A DNA stretch of 8,534 nucleotides from an uncultured bacterium (GTDB lineage Bacteria > Bdellovibrionota_C > UBA2361 > SZUA-149 > CALKYB01). Within the stretch, counting starts at the first letter, position 1. Each line of letters starts with the position of its first letter. The stretch covers positions 1-8,534 of the forward strand of contig CALIEE010000205.1 of assembly GCA_938022485.1 (NCBI GenBank), in the 5' to 3' direction. The notes below the pieces were generated by a model. It saw nothing but the letters and a program-made list of their open reading frames with translations. It was not told the origin of the DNA and made no database searches. Shown here in pieces: positions 1 through 4,672 of the stretch. The translations under genes were made by a program, and so were the position numbers.

Positions 1-356
1 TGACCGGAGAGGGAATTATTGAAGCTATGGACATGGCCGGAGCTCTGCTAATTCCAGCATATTTCTCCAGCTTGGTAACTAAAGCTTTTGAAAAAGACGG
101 TTTAGGCTACACTATTCTTTTCAATCTTAGTGGGGCATTACTTGGAATCGCAGCTTGGCATTATGGCTTATACCATATTGTGGCTATTGAAATTTTTGCC
201 AGCTTAATCCAACTCGGTTCTCTGGCAACGGCTTCAAGTATAAGGAATGCTGCCAGAAATAACCCCGAAGCTTTCCGACGCTTTGTTGCTCTTCTTGCAG
301 TTAGTAAAACTGTTGAGAATTTGAATAAAGCTGGAGACCCAGAGGAGGAAAAGTAA
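1..356 (+). CDS. Small multi-spanning membrane protein, CBU_0592-like, 5' end at or beyond the window edge
   Basis: The frame is open to the left edge. An ATG at 27 gives 109 residues, but the reading frame continues upstream as TGEGIIEA, and bases 1-2 (TG) could finish a start codon whose first base lies just outside the window. I prefer the longer form because the upstream residues complete the first hydrophobic helix. Counted from the ATG at 27, hydrophobic segments lie at about residues 1-18, 28-46 and 50-67, followed by a charged tail ending GDPEEEK. The pattern of a helix ending in AYF, then GYTILFNLSGALLG, then a final helix resembles small CBU_0592-type membrane proteins of unknown function. 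That match is from memory of the motif and is tentative. A GGAGAGG at 6-12 would be a slightly distant ribosome site for the ATG at 27. A strong terminator follows directly, so this is the last gene of its transcript. Confidence 0.6.
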   Translation, partial: TGEGIIEAMDMAGALLIPAYFSSLVTKAFEKDGLGYTILFNLSGALLGIAAWHYGLYHIVAIEIFASLIQLGSLATASSIRNAARNNPEAFRRFVALLAVSKTVENLNKAGDPEEEK

Positions 357-360
357 AATC

Positions 361-417
361 CCGAGGACGAGGTTGATTTTGAGGTTTATATAAAAATCGC
401 TCGTCCCCGGCTTTTTT
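361..417 (+). terminator. Rho-independent terminator after the small membrane protein
   Basis: An 11-base arm at 361-371 (CCGAGGACGAG) pairs with 400-410 (CTCGTCCCCGG) with one mismatch. An inner stem pairs GATTTT at 375-380 with AAAATC at 393-398. The hairpin is followed by a C and six T residues at 412-417. It starts four bases after the stop codon of the preceding gene and separates it from the GH5 gene. Confidence 0.85.
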
Positions 418-494
418 GCCACACCTGAAACTCCCTTTAATATCACCTAATTAGTCAAAAACCCCATAATGTAGTGTGGAGAGTATTATTGCGG

Positions 495-520
495 CCCTAA
501 AAGGGTAAATCTTTAAGATT
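495..520 (+). promoter_or_regulatory. Two short palindromes upstream of the GH5 gene
   Basis: CCCTAAAAGGG at 495-505 has CCCT/AGGG arms around AAA. AATCTT-T-AAGATT at 508-520 has perfect 6-base arms around a single T. They lie 17-42 bases before the GTG at 537. A weak -10-like CATAAT sits at 465-470, without a convincing -35. This would suit a regulator site between the promoter and the start of an inducible glucanase gene, but short AT-rich palindromes also arise by chance. No known operator is recognised. Confidence 0.25.
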
Positions 521-536
521 CTTAGGTTTTTGCAAG

Positions 537-2378
537 GTGTTCAATAACAACGGGTTTATAAGCATTATGGTTTTATGTACGTCCATCAGCGGGTCTCCCC
601 GTTTTCTTCTATTTTCAATACTGACAATTTTCTTTGTTCCAACAACTGCCCTAGCTGCACCAACTTGTCAGCATAGCTGGAGTGACTCTGATGGAGATGG
701 TTGGGGTTGGGAGAACAATGCAAGTTGCATCATGCCAGCTTCAACAAGCTCAGGTTCAAATTCAGGTTCCAGTTCAAGGCATCCATCCTGCTCCAACTCT
801 TCCTTTGACCCCGACGGAGATGGTTACGGTTGGGAAAATAATCAAACCTGTATGGTTAATACAACCAACTCTAGTGGAAACAACTCAACAAGAAACACAA
901 GCAACCAGTCAACAACTCAACAGACTAGTTCTTCAAGCGCACCGACTTGCAGCAGTGTAAATTCTGACCATGACGGAGACGGTTGGGGATATGAAAATAA
1001 TCGAAGCTGCAAGGTTGATCAATCGCAGCAAATCGTTTCGACTACTTCAACTACAGAGAATCAAACTAACTCATCTTCTGAGCAAACTTCAAATTCGCCA
1101 ATATGTGCTTATGCCAGCTCCGACGCTGATGGCGACGGTTGGGGACACGAAAATAATCGAAGCTGTAGAGTAACTAACCAAAGCTCCGGTGGAGCCGAGT
1201 TCTTTGAAACAAACTACGGAACCAGCTACTCATCCTCTGGACCTGCTTCAGGCTACCCCCCTTGCCCAGCGGTATTTCATCGCTACACTGGTCAACATGA
1301 AGGTTGGGGATATGATTGGGGCACAGAAGACTACTGCGATCCTCTTGCTCAGGCGAGTCAATCTGAAACTCCTCCAGTTGCAGCAGCTCTAGACGGCACT
1401 AACAACTCAACGTCCAACTTCCTAGCAACGGCTCGAACCAATACTAGTAGCTCAAATGGTCTGCACGTTTGCGGCACCAAGCTATGCGACGGACCGAATA
1501 ACCCTATCCAACTAACAGGAATGAGCTCTCATGGAATCCATTGGCATGGCTGGGATGTTTGTCTAAACGACAACGCCATGGACATGATGGCTTACGATTG
1601 GGGAGCAAATTTGTTCAGAATTGCCATGTATATCACCGAATCAAAACCTTGGTTGAATCAACTAGCCTTTGATAGGGATGAACAAGGAAACATCTCACAC
1701 GTAAATCTCTTGGTTCAAGAAGCTAATCGACGTGGAATGTATGCATTAATCGACTATCATGTTCTAAATCCTGGAGGGAATCCTCTTGCTCAAGTTGATC
1801 GAGCCAAAAGGTTCTTTAGCTCAATTTCATGGACTCAACGCAACAATGACAAGGTAATTTACGAAATCTATAATGAACCTCATGGAAATGGGGCCTCATG
1901 GGAAAATATCAAAAGATACGCTGAGGAAATTATTCCTGTTATTAGAGCCAATGACCCGGATTCTGTAATTGTAGTAGGGACTGAAGGTTGGTCGAGCTTT
2001 GGTGCTGCAAATGGAGCAGGTGATACAGGTTATCAAACTGTTTCCAGGAACCCTCTAAACTTTGATAACATTATGTATGCTTTCCATTTCTACGCCGCAT
2101 CTCATGGGGATAGATACATTAGAATACTGGATCAGGCTTCAAACGAGATTCCGGTATTCGTAAGCGAATGGGGATCTTCTTCAGCGGATGGCCAACGAGG
2201 ACATGACGAAAACACCTCTCAACGTTTCATCGATCTAATGAGAAGGAAGCAAATTAGCTGGGCTGCTTGGAACTATTCTGGAGATTCAGGATCCAGTTCT
2301 ATTTGGCAAAACAGCTGCACAGATACTTCCTATAACAACCTAAAACCTTGGGGCAGGTTTATCAGCTCGCGGTTCTAG
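537..2378 (+). CDS. Secreted modular GH5 endoglucanase (subfamily 2-like) with CBM10-like/calcium-loop repeats
   Basis: Predicted secreted beta-1,4-glucanase with a retaining mechanism. Numbering from the GTG at 537: a Sec signal peptide runs to about residue 40 (hydrophobic FLLFSILTIFFV, then TALA before AP). The ATG at 567 (residue 11) gives a more ordinary 30-residue signal and may be the true start; neither start has a strong Shine-Dalgarno. Residues 44-267 hold four C-x19-C modules with a D-x-DGDGWGWENN-x-SC pattern and one divergent module (243-267), joined by Ser/Thr/Asn-rich linkers. The catalytic domain spans about 309-613 and follows GH5_2: QLTGMSSHGIHW near 325-336, R361 in FRIAMY, H408 in DYHVL, acid/base E447 in IYEIYNEP, HFY at 517-519 and nucleophile E544 in VFVSEWG. 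All expected catalytic residues are present. C312/C317 and C342/C594 could form disulfides. Known GH5_2 enzymes act on cellulose or other beta-1,4-glucans; exact substrate is inferred. Confidence 0.93.
   Translation: MFNNNGFISIMVLCTSISGSPRFLLFSILTIFFVPTTALAAPTCQHSWSDSDGDGWGWENNASCIMPASTSSGSNSGSSSRHPSCSNSSFDPDGDGYGWENNQTCMVNTTNSSGNNSTRNTSNQSTTQQTSSSSAPTCSSVNSDHDGDGWGYENNRSCKVDQSQQIVSTTSTTENQTNSSSEQTSNSPICAYASSDADGDGWGHENNRSCRVTNQSSGGAEFFETNYGTSYSSSGPASGYPPCPAVFHRYTGQHEGWGYDWGTEDYCDPLAQASQSETPPVAAALDGTNNSTSNFLATARTNTSSSNGLHVCGTKLCDGPNNPIQLTGMSSHGIHWHGWDVCLNDNAMDMMAYDWGANLFRIAMYITESKPWLNQLAFDRDEQGNISHVNLLVQEANRRGMYALIDYHVLNPGGNPLAQVDRAKRFFSSISWTQRNNDKVIYEIYNEPHGNGASWENIKRYAEEIIPVIRANDPDSVIVVGTEGWSSFGAANGAGDTGYQTVSRNPLNFDNIMYAFHFYAASHGDRYIRILDQASNEIPVFVSEWGSSSADGQRGHDENTSQRFIDLMRRKQISWAAWNYSGDSGSSSIWQNSCTDTSYNNLKPWGRFISSRF
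666..1337 (+). repeat. Tandem Cys/Trp modules of the GH5 protein (four regular, one divergent)
   Basis: Module spans in bases: 666-728, 789-851, 948-1010, 1104-1166, and a divergent copy at 1263-1337. Each of the first four has exactly 19 residues between its cysteines and carries DxDGDG(W/Y)G followed by (W/Y/H)ENNxxC. The DxDGDG part looks like a calcium-binding loop of the thrombospondin type 3 kind. The GWGWENN-x-SC part resembles the end of CBM10 modules. Copies three and four also match at 30 of 32 bases (978-1009 against 1134-1165), so that pair duplicated more recently than the others. Confidence 0.8.
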
Positions 2379-2396
2379 AACAATTGAAGCAGGCAC

Positions 2397-2424
2397 GCCG
2401 ACTGGCCCCATGAGGCCAGACGGC
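2397..2424. other. GC-rich hairpin between the convergent GH5 and lipoprotein genes
   Basis: GCCG at 2397-2400 pairs with CGGC at 2421-2424, and CTGGCC at 2402-2407 pairs with GGCCAG at 2414-2419. One A/A mismatch separates the stems and the loop is six bases. It lies 18 bases after the GH5 stop and 18 bases beyond the lipoprotein stop. It is a good candidate for a shared 3'-end structure serving both directions, but neither side has a T-tract, so it is not a standard intrinsic terminator. Confidence 0.45.
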
Positions 2425-2442
2425 ATTGCTCAGCAAGGTGGT

Positions 2443-2766
2443 CTAATGTGCGTGACCGCAGGAACTTTTTCCTACCTTGTCCTCATACTTCTTGGCGCCA
2501 CAAGAACCAGATTTGCTTCCACAAGAGCCAGATTTGCCATGTTTATGACCACCACCGCAGCAGCTCTCTTTCTTGCCGCCACAACAAGATCCTTTTTTAC
2601 CACAAGAGGACTTCTTCTCTCCTCCACAACTTGCCTTACATCCACCAGAACTACACTGGCTTTTGTCGTAACCATGTCCGTCATGGCTTTTACTTCCATG
2701 ACTCGAGCAACCGGCCACAAATAATGTCAGGGCTAAAGCTAAAACTAAAAATATATTTCTACGCAT
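2443..2766 (-). CDS. Small Cys/His-rich lipoprotein, function unknown
   Basis: The 107-residue product begins MRRNIFLVLALALTLFVAGC: a short basic start, a hydrophobic stretch and a VAGC lipobox, so C20 should be lipidated and the mature protein anchored in the envelope. The mature part is almost entirely Gly, Ser, Lys, His and Cys. Eleven further cysteines sit at 38, 43, 47, 55, 61, 62, 69, 70, 82, 89 and 103, as CC pairs, CGG or SCG units. Histidines are at 23, 28, 31, 74, 76, 105 and 107. This suggests binding of a soft metal ion or redox-active thiols at the membrane surface, which is inference from composition. A GGAGG (complement of 2777-2781) lies 10 bases before the ATG. The gene converges on the GH5 gene and is divergent to the TPR-like gene. 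I do not recognise a family, and low complexity makes homology searches unreliable. Confidence 0.75.
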   Translation of the reverse strand: MRRNIFLVLALALTLFVAGCSSHGSKSHDGHGYDKSQCSSGGCKASCGGEKKSSCGKKGSCCGGKKESCCGGGHKHGKSGSCGSKSGSCGAKKYEDKVGKSSCGHAH

Positions 2767-2917
2767 TGAAAATAGTCCTCCAAGGGAAGTTTAGTATTGT
2801 AGAGAGATTACAGAGTCCCTTCAGCCCAAGCAAATAGAAAACTATGTCTTTCTAGCGGCATGCTGCCAGTCACTTTTTTAGCTGGGCTAAAAATCATTGT
2901 TGATAGATACTTAGCAA

Positions 2918-3376
2918 ATGAAAATTCTTATTCCAATTTGCGCAGTCTTAGCTCTTGTATTCTTTTTTTTCTTTTCCCAAGATAGAGAAATGGGAACCGT
3001 AATTCCGAGCTCTGAGGTCAGCAAAACTCCGCAATTTAGCCTTCCTAAAGAATCCAAGGAAAAGCAACAAAGAGATCTAGCAATTGAACAGGCTGTCCAA
3101 GAAATAGAAAAAGATTCCAAGGGCCCTGTAGTGACCCCTGAAGCAGCTAAGCTTTACGAGCAAGCCCGAGCGACAGCTCGAAATGGAAACTTCTCGGACA
3201 CCACCGAAGCTCTACACAATGCCTACGCAAAGTCTCCGGACTTGATAGACCAGACACTTAAGGACCAAGCCTTTAGGAAATATAGGTCTGAGGATGACTT
3301 CAGAAAACTACTAAATATTCACGGAAGAGATACTTTTAAAGATCTAGGACTGGGACCGATAATTCTCCCAAAGTAG
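2918..3376 (+). CDS. Membrane-anchored TPR-like protein of unknown function
   Basis: The 152-residue product starts MKILIPICAVLALVFFFFFS, an uncleaved signal anchor or signal peptide, so the rest probably faces the periplasm. Residues 40-66 are highly charged and likely helical. Residues 74-105 read as a TPR-like helix pair (AAKLYEQARATARNGNFSD, then ALHNAYAKSP). Residues 117-132 (DQAFRKYRSEDDFRKLL, approximately) match the pattern seen at the end of TPR arrays, where a conserved Asp and Phe precede a final D-x-F-x-x-LL. Such proteins usually serve as protein-binding scaffolds; partner unknown. No good Shine-Dalgarno precedes the ATG. A run of eight T residues at 2963-2970 codes part of the hydrophobic segment. 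The stop lies 16 bases from that of the convergent DUF1501 gene. The 151-base region upstream, shared with the lipoprotein gene, shows no clear promoter. Confidence 0.75.
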   Translation: MKILIPICAVLALVFFFFFSQDREMGTVIPSSEVSKTPQFSLPKESKEKQQRDLAIEQAVQEIEKDSKGPVVTPEAAKLYEQARATARNGNFSDTTEALHNAYAKSPDLIDQTLKDQAFRKYRSEDDFRKLLNIHGRDTFKDLGLGPIILPK

Positions 3377-3389
3377 TTCTTTGAATATA

Positions 3390-3413
3390 AACTTAGGTAA
3401 ACAGACCTAGGTT
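3390..3413. other. Hairpin at the 3' overlap of the convergent TPR-like and DUF1501 genes
   Basis: AACTTAGGT at 3390-3398 pairs with ACCTAGGTT at 3405-3413 around a six-base AAACAG loop. In plus-strand RNA this is nine pairs with one G-U; in minus-strand RNA the same position is an A-C mismatch. It covers the DUF1501 stop codon. No T-tract follows on the plus strand, and only TATATT on the minus strand. It may help end transcripts where two stops lie 16 bases apart. Confidence 0.35.
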
Positions 3414-4661
3414 ATCTCTTGTATAGCTCTCTGGAAAAACAGGGTTCGGGTCGAACCCGAGCCAAGTTATCATTTCACTAAAAGGATTTCTGAAATCAAT
3501 TTGCTGTGGAAGCCATTCTTCTTGAAAGTGTGCAGCGGTGGTCGCCGGACCTCGAAGTCCTCCGTTTACAGCACCTCCTAAGACTATCATTGCAGAACCC
3601 CAACCATGGTCAGTTCCTGCTGAGCCATTCTCAAAAGTTTTTCGACCGAACTCAGTAAAGATACAAATTGCGACTCTATTCCACCAACCAAGAAGCTTGG
3701 CATCTACCTCAAAAGCTCCAATCGCTCCATCAAGGGCTGCCAAAAGTCCGGCTTGAGTTCCCTCGACACCACCTTGATCAGCATGGTTATCCCAACCTCC
3801 GAGCCCTCCATAATAAACCTTGGTTTGAAAGCCATGATTAAGAGTTGTAGCTACTTCTTTAAAAAACCTTGCAGCATTGTCATCTCCGTACACTCCGCTG
3901 GGCGTAAACTCCTCAAAAGCACTTTGAATAATTCCTACGGCATCTTGAGTCACCAGCTGAGCACTATCAACTTTACCCTTCATATCCGTAGCACTAGAAC
4001 CAGGAGTCTCTGTAAATCTGTTTAGCATTTCTCGTCGAAGTTCATTCTCACCGTTCCAGCTAAGACCTCTCACGTAGGAGTTGTCATAACGGAAGTTTTC
4101 TAAACTATGCAGCACCAAAGGCACATTGTTTTCACGTCTATGAGCAAAATCCAGTTGGCCACCAACGCCAATACCTAGAGTGTTAAATCTTTGCTCAGAA
4201 AAATATAGGTCACCCAATCTTCCTAACCAACCCCTACCATCATTATTTCTATCCTCGGTCATACCTCGGCTAAAAATATCCTGGCTGGTGAAGTGAGAGC
4301 GAGTACCTTTAGGGTCCCCAATACCCCTAATTACAGAAACATCACCTTGGTCAAAAATTCGCTTTAGGTTAGGTAAGGCTGGATGAAAGCCAATGGAACC
4401 ATCAGCGACTGGTAGCAATACATTTTGAGGAATAGCAATACTAGGGCGCCTTTGATAGTAATCGCCAACAGTATAGGGAATTGCAAAACTATTGAGAGGG
4501 TCACATCCACCAAATTGGTTGAACATTATTAAACTGTTCCCCGCTCCAGCAGATGATTGAGCCATGGCATACCTTGAACCGAGAGGTCCAAAGGCAGCGT
4601 TACAACAAGCTCCAGCACCAGCAGCTAGTAAGCCTTTCAGAAAATTTCTTCTAGTTAGCAT
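3393..4661 (-). CDS. DUF1501 family protein with twin-arginine signal
   Basis: The 422-residue protein begins MLTRRNFLKGLLAAGAGA, a textbook Tat signal (T-R-R-x-F-L-K), with likely cleavage after AMA at residue 34. Export as a folded, possibly cofactor- or metal-loaded protein is therefore expected. DUF1501 landmarks in order: LIMFNQFGGCDPLN (44-57), RSHFTSQD (121-128), GGWDNHADQ (288-296), TEFGRK (336-341) and ENGSAGTDHGWG (344-355). As I recall, the family belongs to the alkaline phosphatase-like fold group, where such Asp and His residues (here D291, H293, D351, H352) bind metal. A hydrolase activity is possible but unproven. The ATG is set by an AGGAGGA four bases upstream that overlaps the stop of the DUF1800 gene. 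DUF1501 and DUF1800 genes are commonly adjacent, so the two products probably act together outside the cytoplasm. Length is normal for the family and no key motif is missing. Confidence 0.92.
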   Translation of the reverse strand: MLTRRNFLKGLLAAGAGACCNAAFGPLGSRYAMAQSSAGAGNSLIMFNQFGGCDPLNSFAIPYTVGDYYQRRPSIAIPQNVLLPVADGSIGFHPALPNLKRIFDQGDVSVIRGIGDPKGTRSHFTSQDIFSRGMTEDRNNDGRGWLGRLGDLYFSEQRFNTLGIGVGGQLDFAHRRENNVPLVLHSLENFRYDNSYVRGLSWNGENELRREMLNRFTETPGSSATDMKGKVDSAQLVTQDAVGIIQSAFEEFTPSGVYGDDNAARFFKEVATTLNHGFQTKVYYGGLGGWDNHADQGGVEGTQAGLLAALDGAIGAFEVDAKLLGWWNRVAICIFTEFGRKTFENGSAGTDHGWGSAMIVLGGAVNGGLRGPATTAAHFQEEWLPQQIDFRNPFSEMITWLGFDPNPVFPESYTRDNLGLFT

Positions 4662-4665
4662 AGTA

Positions 4666-4672
4666 TCCTCCT
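4666..4672 (-). promoter_or_regulatory. Shine-Dalgarno of DUF1501 overlapping the DUF1800 stop codon
   Basis: On the minus strand the junction reads TAGGAGGATACTATG. TAG is the DUF1800 stop (complement of 4671-4673), AGGAGGA is the ribosome site, and ATG starts DUF1501. The gap from stop to start is nine bases. This layout favours re-initiation by ribosomes finishing DUF1800 and fixes the DUF1501 start. Confidence 0.85.

Noticed and set aside
234..446. Minus-strand frame over the end of the first gene
   Set aside because: It spans the strong plus-strand terminator at 361-417 and overlaps the membrane protein gene; no ribosome site or recognisable protein.
666..1337. The evenly built repeats considered as a CRISPR-like or DNA-level array
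   Set aside because: The repeats are in frame, conserved mainly as protein (Cys, Trp, Asp and Gly positions), unevenly spaced, and form part of a secreted enzyme.
682..1392. Alternative plus frames within the linker and module region of the GH5 gene
   Set aside because: They arise from the repetitive low-complexity DNA of the GH5 frame, which has the signal peptide and Cys modules.
2410..2837. Plus-strand frames opposite the Cys-rich lipoprotein
   Set aside because: The minus frame has a proper signal peptide, lipobox and a GGAGG ribosome site. The plus frames have none of these and mirror its biased Cys/Gly/Ser/Lys codons.
2822..2895. AGCCC near 2823 and GGGCT near 2883, considered as a riboswitch or attenuator stem before the TPR-like gene
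   Set aside because: The arms are only about five bases and some 55 bases apart, with no consistent inner structure or known riboswitch core.
2962..2975. T-rich run coding for the phenylalanines of the TPR-like protein's anchor, considered as a phase-variation switch
   Set aside because: The longest uninterrupted run is eight T residues. No paralogue or off-state evidence is visible, and Phe-rich membrane segments give such runs anyway.
3538..4025. Plus-strand frames inside the DUF1501 region
   Set aside because: They are antisense to a full-length conserved protein whose motifs all fit; no ribosome site or domain supports them.
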